A stretch of 64,000 bases of DNA from Oscillospiraceae bacterium (GCA_024404875.1 JAKSPK010000007.1:17287-81286); one strand, 5' to 3'. Numbered from the stretch's first letter, positions 8,585 through 17,034 are shown. Translations and numbers: made by a program. Notes: generated from the letters alone by a model not told the origin.

Positions 8585-9096
8585 GTACGCCGTTTGCTGT
8601 CTGCATATCCGGCCACCGTCCCGAAAAGCTGCCGCAGGGCAATGCACTGCGCATCATCCAGAGCCTGCTCTATCAGGAAATCGGCAGCGCGATCGACGAC
8701 GGCGCGGCAGTCTTTTATACCGGTATGGCACGGGGAACGGATCTCTGGGCTGCGGAAATGATTCTGCAGTTCCGGCAGACCTGCCCGCAGATCCGGCTGG
8801 TCTGCGTGCTGCCGTTTGCGGAAAGCGTCAGCAGACTGCGCAGTGTCGAGCGCTATCAGGCGATGACACTGATGAATGCCGCCGATGAGACGGTCACGCT
8901 CAGCGAGCATTATTATCCGGGCTGTTACCGTGCGCGGAATGCGTATATGGTTTCGCGCAGCCAGCGGTTGATCGCCGTAGCTGCGGATCCGGCGTCCGGC
9001 ACAGGGCAGACGATCCGCATGGCCGAGAGAAATGGGCTGGAGGTCCGGCTCATCTCGCTGGCGCAGTCGGCACGATATCAAAACCCGGAAGCATAA
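8581..9096 (+). CDS. YpsA/DUF1273-type SLOG family protein
   Basis: A 171-residue protein beginning MSTPFAVCISGHRPEKLPQG. SGHRPEKL is the nucleotide-binding signature of the YpsA (DUF1273) branch of the SLOG superfamily, and GMARGTDLWAAE matches the second conserved block. SLOG proteins bind nucleotide-derived ligands. YpsA in Bacillus has been linked to cell division and stress, but the reaction is unknown. The start at 8581 is chosen because it overlaps the previous stop by 4 bp (ATGA) and places the signature at the usual distance from the N-terminus. The frame extends upstream to 8491 only as overlap with the previous gene. Confidence 0.85.
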   Translation: MSTPFAVCISGHRPEKLPQGNALRIIQSLLYQEIGSAIDDGAAVFYTGMARGTDLWAAEMILQFRQTCPQIRLVCVLPFAESVSRLRSVERYQAMTLMNAADETVTLSEHYYPGCYRARNAYMVSRSQRLIAVAADPASGTGQTIRMAERNGLEVRLISLAQSARYQNPEA

Positions 9097-9164
9097 ATCT
9101 GACTAGAGGAAAGGAGCAGCAGCTTGTATGCGGCAAATCAAGCCGGATACGCTGCAAAGAGAAC

Positions 9165-10238
9165 ATGGCAACTACCACAATTCGCCGCCGCCGGCGTGGG
9201 CCGAAGGCGGGCACAACCGCGATCCCGTTCCTGATTACCGTTCTGATCTCGATGTTTCTGTTCGGCGGAGTCGCACTGTATTTCTATAATAAACTGACCG
9301 CGAAGAACAACGAGCTTCAGCCGATGCAGAGTGCTGTAAACGGCATTTCGGACAGCGATATCAACACGATCCTGTTTGTTCTGGATCCGGATGAGCCGGA
9401 TCGGAAGAACGCCGTCATGATGCTGCGTTTTGATCCGGTGCGCAAGAATATTTTCTGCATCGGTATCCCGATTGACCTTCAGGTCGTCTATCAGGGCAAG
9501 GGCATGACCATTGATACCTGCTATGTCAATCACGGCATGGAAGCGACAAAGAGTGCGGTCGCAGAGCTGATGGATCAGCCGATTGATCGTTATATCCAGC
9601 TCAACAGCGACGGCTTCCAGAAGCTTGTCAATATCATCGGCAATGTTACCTACCGCATCCCGGTGCGCGATCAGGGACTGAAACCCTCGGATGCAGAGGT
9701 TACGCTTGATAACTCGCAGTTCGAGACGATGCTGACCAGTTTGAACTATTCTAACGAGGAAGAGCGCGGTAATGTCATCGGCACATCGGTCTCGCAGCTT
9801 CTGAATCAGTGCATCGGCGGCGAGGAGTATGCCCATACCCGCGGTGAAACAGACGGCGGTGCGCGTATCGCCCGCAATCTCGACGGCTATTTCAGCTCCG
9901 TCATCAACGCAGTTAATACCGATATCACGATGAAAGACTTCACCGATCACCGTCATGCGATCCGTTATGTATTTGAATATGCGCAGGCACCGGCACGCGG
10001 CATGGGCGTAATCTGCGATACCGCAGAGGACGGCACCGTCAAGCCGAACCCTGTCTATCTGGAGAATCTGAAGATTACGCTTTTTGAGGTCGCAGTTACC
10101 GGAAACGGCAGCGCGATCCCGACCGACAGCAATGCGGAGAACAGCGGAGCCGCTGCGGGCAGTACGACAGTACCGGCTGCTTCCGCACCTGCAGCGACGC
10201 TGCCGGCAGAACAGCCCGCGCAGACTGAACAGCCATAA
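9165..10238 (+). CDS. LytR-CpsA-Psr (LCP) domain protein, divergent
   Basis: A 357-residue membrane-anchored protein: basic N-terminus (RRRRRGPK), one transmembrane segment (about 18-42), an LCP-like extracellular domain (about 60-310) and an Ala/Thr/Pro-rich tail. The fold is recognised from the order NTILFVLD, MMLRFDP, the IPID block, NHGMEATKSAVAELM and DGFQKLVNIIG. LCP enzymes attach polymers to peptidoglycan. Here the conserved PRD reads P102-I103-D104 and the C-terminal RxxRQ block reads RIARN, so ligase activity is doubtful. No good Shine-Dalgarno sits at normal distance; AAAGGAG at 9111 instead faces an overlapping ATG at 9128 in another frame. It is last in the primosome operon. Confidence 0.75.
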   Translation: MATTTIRRRRRGPKAGTTAIPFLITVLISMFLFGGVALYFYNKLTAKNNELQPMQSAVNGISDSDINTILFVLDPDEPDRKNAVMMLRFDPVRKNIFCIGIPIDLQVVYQGKGMTIDTCYVNHGMEATKSAVAELMDQPIDRYIQLNSDGFQKLVNIIGNVTYRIPVRDQGLKPSDAEVTLDNSQFETMLTSLNYSNEEERGNVIGTSVSQLLNQCIGGEEYAHTRGETDGGARIARNLDGYFSSVINAVNTDITMKDFTDHRHAIRYVFEYAQAPARGMGVICDTAEDGTVKPNPVYLENLKITLFEVAVTGNGSAIPTDSNAENSGAAAGSTTVPAASAPAATLPAEQPAQTEQP

Positions 10239-10417
10239 GGAAAGACATCATGTGAAACAGGCTGCCGCTGTGACGGCTGCACCGGAACAGCATGAGACCG
10301 CCATCGCAGAAGCATTCTCTCGCGTGGAATCCGGTCTATGCAGAAAAGCTGAACTTATCACCGTCCGGAGGATTTCGGACTGCTGATATTCGGGTGATTC
10401 ATAATCAGAAAGAAATG

Positions 10418-10449
10418 GCTGCGGTGACGGAATGTGCCGCAGCTGTTTT
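10418..10449 (+). terminator. Rho-independent terminator
   Basis: GCTGCGG (10418-10424) pairs with CCGCAGC (10437-10443), followed by TGTTTTA. Confidence 0.7.
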
Positions 10450-10502
10450 ATCGCCCACCGGTTTGGCGGCACATTTGCCTGAATGAAATTTCACTGAATC
10501 CA

Positions 10503-10531
10503 TTGCACTTTTTGCCGTAATATGGTATAAT
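10503..10531 (+). promoter_or_regulatory. Promoter for the unknown gene at 10564
   Basis: TTGCAC (10503-10508), 17-bp spacer ending TGG, TATAAT (10526-10531). The TGn before the -10 makes it an extended -10 promoter. Confidence 0.85.
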
Positions 10532-10563
10532 AATATGAAAGAAACGATCCGGAGGGATGATAT

Positions 10564-11424
10564 ATGGCAATGGGCATACAGCCTGCAGAGCTGATCGCTG
10601 GTTACTGCGATCTCGATCTGCTGAAATCATCGCTGCATTCACAGAACAGCAGCGCTGTCCAAAAGGAAATTGACCGGGCTATGCGCGGCTTCCTTGCAGA
10701 GAAACCTGATGACGAAACACTTTCACTGCTGGTCAACTGTCTGTTTGTTGTGCTGCAGTACGATGTGTTTTTTGATTTTCTGAACCGCCGCGGTCTGACG
10801 CTCGGTGAGACGCATTCTGCGCGTGCCGCGATGCGGAAGGACTGGTCGCTCCGACAAAACGGCGCCCCACTGTCCGATGGACAGTGGCTCAGCGAGAATG
10901 ACGAAGCGAAGAAACAGCAGGTCTTTGAAGCGATTGCGTCGCTGCATTTGACTGCTGATGATTTTGACGAAATCCCCGCGCCGGAGATGAAGGAGCCGAA
11001 ATGGCAGAAGAAAACCTACGGTGATTTCGAGCTGGTGACAATCGCCGATGCGGAAATCACCGATGACGGCGGTCTTTTCGCCGCGCCGGATCCGGTTGGA
11101 CGGGATTTTGTGCTGCACGATGCGGATGGTGTGACTTATTATCTGTATCATGTCCGGAAATCGGATATTCCCGGGAATATAGACATGGAGGACGGCCGGC
11201 TTTATACGGCGGATGGCCGCATTGACGGCTATACCGGAGAGCAGCTCCGCGAGATCGAATTTGAGATCTATGACGGCGGCGTGATCTTTACTTACACGAC
11301 TGACGGTGTGGACGATTCCGCTGCGGAGCGTGATCCGCGCTGGATGCCCTATGAAATCTGGGTGCAGGGGCGCATTGCGAAGCGCCGCGCACAGCAGGCA
11401 GCATTTCTCGCACAGTATCTTTGA
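10564..11424 (+). CDS. Hypothetical protein, soluble, acidic
   Basis: A 286-residue protein I do not recognise. There is no signal peptide or membrane segment. The N-terminal half (1-130) is predicted helical with Leu-rich runs (LSLLVNCLFVVLQYDVFFDFLNRRG), and the C-terminal half is beta-rich and acidic with many aromatic residues (VTYYLYHVRKSDIPGN, EFEIYDGGVIFTYTTDG, RDPRWMPYEIW). The last 20 residues are basic. GGAGGG stands before the ATG and a strong promoter precedes it. The whiA gene follows after 23 bp, so the two may be co-transcribed, but nothing links their functions. Confidence 0.8.
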   Translation: MAMGIQPAELIAGYCDLDLLKSSLHSQNSSAVQKEIDRAMRGFLAEKPDDETLSLLVNCLFVVLQYDVFFDFLNRRGLTLGETHSARAAMRKDWSLRQNGAPLSDGQWLSENDEAKKQQVFEAIASLHLTADDFDEIPAPEMKEPKWQKKTYGDFELVTIADAEITDDGGLFAAPDPVGRDFVLHDADGVTYYLYHVRKSDIPGNIDMEDGRLYTADGRIDGYTGEQLREIEFEIYDGGVIFTYTTDGVDDSAAERDPRWMPYEIWVQGRIAKRRAQQAAFLAQYL

Positions 11425-11447
11425 GTTCTCGGAAAGGGGAGACTTGT

Positions 11448-12365
11448 ATGGCATCCTTTTCCAATCAGGTCAAATCGGAGATCTGCGGGAGCATCCGCAA
11501 GGCGGCGGACTGCCGGGCGTTTCTGGCGGGCGCACTGCTTGCGGTCCGGCGATTCACGGCGGATGAGATCGTTCTGCAGACGGAGTGCGAGGCATTTGCC
11601 GGACTGCTGCCGCAGCTGATCCGGACTGCCGCACCGAAGCTTCGGTATGATACGGAATTCCGCCGGCGTGTCGGCAAACAGGCGGTCTGGTGCTTCAGCT
11701 TCGGCAAAGCGGAGACAAATGCGCTGGCGGCAGCGCTGCATCTGGATCCGGCAGACCGTGCCGCCGGTCTGAAAGCATATGACGGTGCCGCTGCAAAGAC
11801 CGCCGCGGGAATATTTGTCATGAGCGGGAGCATGACCGATCCGGAACGGGCGTATCATCTGGAAATGGTTATGCCGGATATGGCGTTCGGCAATGCACTG
11901 CGGGAGATCTTCAAGGAGCTGCCGGGTATCATATTGAAATCGACAACGCGCAAGGGCGACATGATCCTGTATCTCAAGCAGAATATGCAGATCTGCGATG
12001 CGCTGACCTTTTTCGGCGCGAAGAATGCTTCAATGTCGCTTGCGGAGCAGCAGGTATACAAGAGCATTCGCAGTCAGACGAATCGCCGCCTGAACTGTGA
12101 CCTTGCGAACATCGACAAATCGGTGATCGCGGGGGAGCAGCAGATCGCGGATATCCGGCTGATACAGGAGACCGTGGGATTTTCGGCGCTGCCGGAAAAC
12201 CTGCGGGAGATAGCAACTTTGCGGCTGGCGGATCCGGAGGCAAGCCTCAGAGAGCTGGGAACGCAGTGCCGGCCGCCGCTGTCGCGGTCGGGCGTCAATC
12301 ACCGGCTGCAAAAGATTTCAGCGATCGCAGAGCAGCTCAAAAAAAGCAATAATAGTCAGTCATGA
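11448..12365 (+). CDS. whiA: DNA-binding protein WhiA
   Basis: A 305-residue WhiA homologue. The start is ATG 11448 with AAAGGGGAG upstream. The N-terminal LAGLIDADG-like fold contains SFSNQVKSEI, FLAGALLAVRRF and FVMSGSMTDPERAYHLEMV, and the C-terminal helix-turn-helix region ends in SRSGVNHRLQKI. In Firmicutes WhiA affects cell division and chromosome segregation; in Actinobacteria it controls sporulation septation. It usually follows rapZ (yvcJ) and yvcK, but neither is adjacent here, so the standard cluster is broken up. Confidence 0.92.
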   Translation: MASFSNQVKSEICGSIRKAADCRAFLAGALLAVRRFTADEIVLQTECEAFAGLLPQLIRTAAPKLRYDTEFRRRVGKQAVWCFSFGKAETNALAAALHLDPADRAAGLKAYDGAAAKTAAGIFVMSGSMTDPERAYHLEMVMPDMAFGNALREIFKELPGIILKSTTRKGDMILYLKQNMQICDALTFFGAKNASMSLAEQQVYKSIRSQTNRRLNCDLANIDKSVIAGEQQIADIRLIQETVGFSALPENLREIATLRLADPEASLRELGTQCRPPLSRSGVNHRLQKISAIAEQLKKSNNSQS

Positions 12366-12438
12366 CTTATTCGGCCGATAACATTTTTGCTGTGAGATAT
12401 GATCCACAGCGAATCATTAAATAAAAGGAATGATACAA

Positions 12439-13674
12439 ATGCAAATTTCAAAAGAACAGCTTTTACTCGTCAATGACCGGATTCAGATGCTCCTGAAATC
12501 CGGCAGCTTCTATGGCAGGAAGCTTGCAGAAGCGGGAATTACGTCGGTCAGCTCGCCGGAGGATTTCTGCAAACTGCCGTTTTCTGAAAAGAACGATCTT
12601 CGCGAAGCCTATCCGCTTGGCCTGATGACCGCGCCGGAGGAGGAGATCGTTCGCATTCATTCTTCGTCCGGCACGACCGGAACGCCGGTCATTATTCCCT
12701 ATACGCAGAAGGATGTTGACGACTGGGCGGTGATGTTTGCACGCTGCTATGAGGTTGCCGGCATCACGAAGAAGGACCGCATCCATATCACCCCGGGCTA
12801 CGGTCTCTGGACGGCGGGCATCGGCTTCCAGCTCGGCTGCGAAAAGCTTGGTGCAATGGCGATCCCGATGGGCCCCGGCAATACCGATAAGCAGCTCGAA
12901 ATGATGCAGTCGCTCGGCAGCACAGTGCTCTGCTCGACTTCCTCATATGCGCTCCTGCTGACTGAGGAGATCGAGAAGCGCGGCATTCGCGATAAGATCA
13001 AACTGAAAAAGGGCGTCATCGGATCGGAGCGCTGGAGCGATAAGATGCGTGCACGCATTCATGACGGCCTCGGCATCGAGCTTTACGATATCTACGGCCT
13101 GACCGAGATCTATGGTCCCGGCATCGGCATCAACTGCGAGCACAATACCGGTATGCATATCTGGGATGATTTCCTTTATTTGGAGATCATTGATCCGCAG
13201 ACCGGCGAGCCTGTTCCGGACGGTGAGTTCGGTGAGATCGTCATCACGACGCTCGTGAAGGAGGGCGCACCGCTGATCCGATACCGGACACATGATCTTT
13301 CACGCATCATCCCCGGCAAATGTCCGTGCGGACGGCATTATCCGCGTATTGATGTTATTCAGGGACGCACCGATGATATGATGAAAATTAAGGGCGTCAA
13401 TGTATTCCCAAGGCAGATTGAGGAGGTGCTCGCGAATTTCCCGGAGATCTCCAGCGAGTATCAGATTCGCATTTCGCATCTCGACGGCAAGGATACCATG
13501 CGTATTTATGTCGAGACGAACGGCAGCGTGGATTTCAATGTCCTCAGCAGGCGTATTGCGGAGCAGGTCAAGAGCCGCATCGGTTTCACCCCGATTGTCA
13601 AGGTCGTAGAAATCGGCGTTCTGCCGCGAAGTATGAAGAAGACCGCGCGTGTCATCGACGAGCGCTATGACTGA
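12439..13674 (+). CDS. paaK: Phenylacetate-CoA ligase family protein (AMP-forming)
   Basis: A 411-residue adenylate-forming enzyme of the PaaK type. It has the phosphate loop SSSGTTGTPVIIPYT (about 73-87), the YGLTEIYGPG motif, RYRTHDL, and the C-terminal hinge GRTDDMMKIKGVNVFP. It would activate an aryl or arylacetic acid to its CoA thioester through an acyl-adenylate. In gut Firmicutes this family often works with indolepyruvate oxidoreductase in aromatic amino acid metabolism, but no such gene is next to it here. ATG 12439 is preferred over ATG 12430 because AAAGGA lies about 10 bases upstream of the former. Confidence 0.9.
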   Translation: MQISKEQLLLVNDRIQMLLKSGSFYGRKLAEAGITSVSSPEDFCKLPFSEKNDLREAYPLGLMTAPEEEIVRIHSSSGTTGTPVIIPYTQKDVDDWAVMFARCYEVAGITKKDRIHITPGYGLWTAGIGFQLGCEKLGAMAIPMGPGNTDKQLEMMQSLGSTVLCSTSSYALLLTEEIEKRGIRDKIKLKKGVIGSERWSDKMRARIHDGLGIELYDIYGLTEIYGPGIGINCEHNTGMHIWDDFLYLEIIDPQTGEPVPDGEFGEIVITTLVKEGAPLIRYRTHDLSRIIPGKCPCGRHYPRIDVIQGRTDDMMKIKGVNVFPRQIEEVLANFPEISSEYQIRISHLDGKDTMRIYVETNGSVDFNVLSRRIAEQVKSRIGFTPIVKVVEIGVLPRSMKKTARVIDERYD

Positions 13675-13687
13675 TTTCTGCATTTCG

Positions 13688-13722
13688 CGCACCGCTGCAT
13701 CATGAATGCGGCGGTGCGTTTC
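13688..13722 (+). terminator. Probable terminator of paaK
   Basis: CGCACCGC (13688-13695) pairs with GCGGTGCG (13711-13718). The T-tract is short and interrupted (TTTCGGGCTTTTT). Confidence 0.6.
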
Positions 13723-13742
13723 GGGCTTTTTCGGCAAACCTC

Positions 13743-13771
13743 TTGCAATTCAGACTAAAATATGATATGAT
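13743..13771 (+). promoter_or_regulatory. Promoter for the lipoprotein gene at 13821
   Basis: TTGCAA (13743-13748), 17-bp spacer ending TGA, TATGAT (13766-13771). Confidence 0.8.
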
Positions 13772-13820
13772 GATAGAGCGGCGGCCCAAAAGGCTGCCTG
13801 ATCAAAAGGGGGCGAATCAC

Positions 13821-14588
13821 ATGAACCATACAAAACGGCGTGCATTGCTCTGCGCTGCACTGATGCTTGGTGCGCTGACAGCATGTACGAGCACGCGTTC
13901 CGGCGGCACTGCTGATATCAAGGAGATGTCCTCTGCGGCGGAATCGTCTGTGGAAACGACTGCGCCGGAATCTGCTGCGGAAGAAACAGAGGTTACAACC
14001 GAAGCGACAACTGTTACTGAAGCGGAAACGACCGAAGCCGCGGCGGAGACGACTGCGGAAGCAAGTCAGTCTGATGAGAGCAGTGTGCAGTCCGACAGCA
14101 GCGTGAAGCTGACGCATATTACTGAAGGCGGCGAGGGGCTCGGCGTATTCGCGGCGGAAAGCGATGGCATCCGCGGCGAGGAGATGACAGCCGGCTCGGA
14201 ATATAAAAACTGGAAGCTGGAATCGTGGTCGGGTACGCCGGAGGATTTTACGGCAACTTTCGTCTGTACAGACAGCGCGGGCTTTTCCGTCAACGGCACG
14301 GTCGAGGTACTGCCGTCAGGCGACAAGGATGCACCGGGTAAAATGGATTTCCATTCGGATGATGTAGATGCATTCCCGCGTTTCATGGAAGATAACCGCG
14401 GCGAGGATCGCAAGGCGAAATTTGTGATCGAGAATTCAAGCGAGGTTTATAAGATGCTCGGCAAGGAGGATCCGCCTGCGGAGAATGCCTTCGCGGTCTC
14501 GGTAACGATCAGTACCGTGACGGTGCGCTACACTTCAGATGGCAGCGCGCGTGACACGGTTAAGGTCACGGCGGCATCAAACCGCTGA
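13821..14588 (+). CDS. Hypothetical lipoprotein with Thr/Glu-rich linker
   Basis: A 255-residue secreted lipoprotein. The signal peptide ends in the lipobox LTAC (lipidated Cys about 22), followed by a low-complexity Thr/Glu/Ala/Ser linker to about residue 95 and then a compact beta-rich domain (about 100-255). No family is recognised for the globular part. ATG 13821 follows AAAGGGGG. It stands alone between a promoter and the cellulase gene 127 bp downstream. A cell-surface location is firm and the function is unknown. Confidence 0.8.
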   Translation: MNHTKRRALLCAALMLGALTACTSTRSGGTADIKEMSSAAESSVETTAPESAAEETEVTTEATTVTEAETTEAAAETTAEASQSDESSVQSDSSVKLTHITEGGEGLGVFAAESDGIRGEEMTAGSEYKNWKLESWSGTPEDFTATFVCTDSAGFSVNGTVEVLPSGDKDAPGKMDFHSDDVDAFPRFMEDNRGEDRKAKFVIENSSEVYKMLGKEDPPAENAFAVSVTISTVTVRYTSDGSARDTVKVTAASNR

Positions 14589-14715
14589 GATACACATCGC
14601 AGAGACAGTATCAGCGGACCACCGCAAACGGCGGAATACAAAATGTCAAGCGTACATTTTGAAATTGCGCGGAGTATATATACCGGTATTATTGATTTGA
14701 GAGGCAGGCAAAAGA

Positions 14716-15960
14716 ATGAATATTATGAAACGAGCGGCAGCGTTTGCAGCCGCAGCAATGATGGTACTTTGTGTGGGCTGCGGCAAGTCAAAGCTGCCTG
14801 AAACCAGCATTCCGGAGTATTCGATTCCGGAGAATATACTCGGAGAGGCGAGTGATCTTGTGCCGGATGTCAAGATCGATAAATATCAGGTGCCGGAGAA
14901 TGAGGGCATGACATTTGTCAAAAACATGAAGCTCGGTTGGAATCTCGGCAACACCTTCGACGCAACGAATGTCAATAACATCAGCGCGGAGAATGAGCTG
15001 GATTATGAGCAGGCGTGGTGCGGCAAGACCACGACGATTGAAATGCTTGCCGCGATCAAGGGCGCAGGCTTCCAGACGATCCGTATTCCGGTCTCGTGGC
15101 ATAATCATGTGGACGAGAATTTCAAGATCTCCGAAAAATGGATGACACGCGTCAAGGAGGTCGTGGACTGGGCTAAGGACATGGGGTTCTATGTCATCCT
15201 CAATACGCATCATGACAATGAGGAAGATTATTACTATCCGGATACCGAGCATATGGAAAGTTCGAAGAAGTATCTGACGTCAGTCTGGACACAGATCGCT
15301 GAGACATTCAAGGATTATGATGATCATCTGCTGATCGAATCACTGAATGAGCCGCGTCTCGTCGGCACAAAATATGAGTGGTGGATCGACTCAAAGAACG
15401 AACAGTGCAAGGATGCCGTCGACTGCATCAATACGCTGAACCAGATCTTTGTTGATACGGTGCGCGGCACGGGCGGCGGAAATGAGACACGCTGGCTCAT
15501 GGTTCCGGGCTATGCGGCATCACCGGATGGCGCGGTCAATGAGGGCTTCGCAATGCCGAACGATCCGGCAGGGCATATGATCCTTTCCGTTCACGCATAC
15601 AGACCGTATGACTTCGCGCTCAATAAAACCGGCACGGGCGATTGGTCAATTGATAATCCAAGCAATACCGGAGAGATCACGAACTTCATGGATCAGCTTT
15701 ACGGCAAATTCATCCTCAAGGGTGTGCCTGTGCTGATCGGCGAATTCGGCGCGATGAACAAGGAAAATCTGGAGGAGCGCGTCGCATTTTCTGCATATTA
15801 TACAGCAGCGGCGCGGGCACGCGGTATGTCCTGCGTCTGGTGGGACAACAATGCCTTTTCCGGCAGCGGTGAAAACTTTGGCCTGCTGTTCCGCGGCACC
15901 GCGAAATTCAACTATCCGGAGATTGTTCAGGCACTCGTCAAGGGCAGCGAATACCAGTAA
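14716..15960 (+). CDS. GH5 endoglucanase, cell-surface lipoprotein
   Basis: A 414-residue glycoside hydrolase family 5 enzyme, most like subfamily 4. Signatures in order are GWNLGNTFDA, RIPVSWHNHVDENF, VILNTHHDNE, LLIESLNEPR (acid/base Glu212) and VLIGEFGAMN (nucleophile Glu343). It hydrolyses beta-1,4-glucan, and GH5_4 members also act on xyloglucan or mixed-linkage glucan. The signal peptide ends in a lipobox (LCVGC), so the enzyme is tethered to the membrane and not carried by a dockerin. There is no CBM. A two-Ig-domain lipoprotein follows after 19 bp and is presumably co-transcribed. ATG 14716 is used, with ATG 14725 as the alternative. Confidence 0.93.
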   Translation: MNIMKRAAAFAAAAMMVLCVGCGKSKLPETSIPEYSIPENILGEASDLVPDVKIDKYQVPENEGMTFVKNMKLGWNLGNTFDATNVNNISAENELDYEQAWCGKTTTIEMLAAIKGAGFQTIRIPVSWHNHVDENFKISEKWMTRVKEVVDWAKDMGFYVILNTHHDNEEDYYYPDTEHMESSKKYLTSVWTQIAETFKDYDDHLLIESLNEPRLVGTKYEWWIDSKNEQCKDAVDCINTLNQIFVDTVRGTGGGNETRWLMVPGYAASPDGAVNEGFAMPNDPAGHMILSVHAYRPYDFALNKTGTGDWSIDNPSNTGEITNFMDQLYGKFILKGVPVLIGEFGAMNKENLEERVAFSAYYTAAARARGMSCVWWDNNAFSGSGENFGLLFRGTAKFNYPEIVQALVKGSEYQ

Positions 15961-15979
15961 ACTGAAGGGGGCAATCCGT

Positions 15980-16846
15980 ATGAAGGCGCTGTTTTGCACT
16001 GTACTGCTGGGACTGGGGATACTCGGTCTGTGCAGCTGCGCGGAGCAGAGTGAACCGGAGGAGACTGCAGTGACGACAACGGCAGTGACGACGGCGGGTA
16101 CCAAAGCAACAACGACAGTGACGACAACCGTGACAACAACAGCACCGCTTCCGAAGCATCGCATCGAAAAGAATATGCGTTTCAAAGTGGATGCGGATTC
16201 TGTCCGGCCTTGGGGCTGCACCGCAGAGCTGGAAAACAACAGCGATGAAAAGCGGGAGTATACCCGATCCTACCGGATCCTGGAGGCGGAAAGCGGCCGC
16301 GAATTCCCGCTCTGCGATGGATACGAGGAAGAAACAGGCAAGGCCTACGGCATTCAGCCGGAGGAAACTGCTGAACTGAATATCAAATGGGCGGATCGCT
16401 ACGGTGATCTGCCGAGTGGAATATATCTGCTGGAAGTCGTTCTGGAGGATCCGGAGGACGAAGAACCGCTGGTCTGTCAGACGGAGATTAAGGTGACGGC
16501 GGAGGGCTATGTGCCTGTGCTGTATATTGCACCGGAGGATGTGAAGAATACCGGCGTGACGCTGACAATCGACAATCAGACGGATGTCGGACGGAGCTAT
16601 GTTTTTGTGTACCGTCTCTATGATGAGGGGACAGAGCCGCATACCCTGCTTTTGCGGAAATTTGATTCGGAGGCACAGCTCAAAGCGAACAACTATGTTG
16701 CGCCCGGCGAAACGCTGAAGCTGACTTTCAAATGGGGCGATACCTACGGCGATCTGCTGGATGGACATTACCGAGTGGAGATCGAAATGCTGGCGGACGG
16801 CGACGGGCACGGCAAGACCTATCACGCGGATTTTGATATCGGATAA
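15980..16846 (+). CDS. Lipoprotein with two tandem Ig-like domains
   Basis: A 288-residue lipoprotein. The signal peptide ends in LGLCSC, followed by a Thr/Val linker (TTTVTTT type) and two homologous beta-sandwich repeats (about 58-170 and 175-288). The repeats share a KWADRYGDLPSGIY / KWGDTYGDLLDGHY motif, which resembles the Big_14-type bacterial Ig fold. GGGGG precedes ATG 15980. Its position directly behind the lipoprotein cellulase suggests a surface partner, for example a spacer or carbohydrate contact domain, but no enzymatic motif is present. Confidence 0.8.
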   Translation: MKALFCTVLLGLGILGLCSCAEQSEPEETAVTTTAVTTAGTKATTTVTTTVTTTAPLPKHRIEKNMRFKVDADSVRPWGCTAELENNSDEKREYTRSYRILEAESGREFPLCDGYEEETGKAYGIQPEETAELNIKWADRYGDLPSGIYLLEVVLEDPEDEEPLVCQTEIKVTAEGYVPVLYIAPEDVKNTGVTLTIDNQTDVGRSYVFVYRLYDEGTEPHTLLLRKFDSEAQLKANNYVAPGETLKLTFKWGDTYGDLLDGHYRVEIEMLADGDGHGKTYHADFDIG

Positions 16847-16849
16847 AAG

Positions 16850-16883
16850 AAAGGGGAGAGACATTGTCTCTCCCCTTTGTTCT
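16850..16883 (+). terminator. Terminator of the GH5 operon
   Basis: AAAGGGGAGAGAC pairs with GTCTCTCCCCTTT, then GTTCT, starting just after the stop of the Ig-like lipoprotein gene. Confidence 0.8.
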
Positions 16884-16927
16884 GTTCATTGCTGAAACGG
16901 GCGTTTATGCAGAAGATATGCATATAA

Positions 16928-16960
16928 ATGAAAAGTCCCCCGAAAAATCGGAGGACTTTC
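16928..16960 (-). terminator. Terminator of the tRNA-Thr gene
   Basis: On the minus strand GAAAGTCCTCCGA pairs with TCGGGGGACTTTTC across a TTTT loop and runs into T residues immediately after the tRNA 3' end. Confidence 0.75.
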
Positions 16961-16961
16961 A

Positions 16962-17034
16962 AGCTGTTTACTGGATTTGAACCAGCGACCTCATCCTTAC
17001 CAAGGATGTGCTCTACCAACTGAGCTAAAACAGC
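16962..17034 (-). tRNA. tRNA-Thr (anticodon GGT)
   Basis: A 73-nt cloverleaf on the minus strand: acceptor stem GCTGTTT/AAACAGC, D arm AGCTCAGTTGGTAGAGC, anticodon arm CATCC-TTGGTAA-GGATG (anticodon GGT, reads ACC/ACT), T arm with GGTTCAAATCC. The CCA end is not encoded. It has its own promoter (17069-17097) and terminator. Confidence 0.95.

Larger units (their letters stand above)
10239..10563. other. Intergenic region after the LCP gene
   Basis: Contains the terminator at 10418-10449 and the promoter at 10503-10531. The first 170 bp hold a short in-frame GTG reading frame (10253 to about 10386, 44 codons) with GGAAAG upstream but no recognisable product. It is not called as a gene. Confidence 0.5.

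Noticed and set aside
10253-10386. Short GTG-started reading frame (44 codons) after the LCP-like gene
   Set aside because: Only a weak ribosome binding site, no recognisable product, and it sits between the operon end and its terminator.
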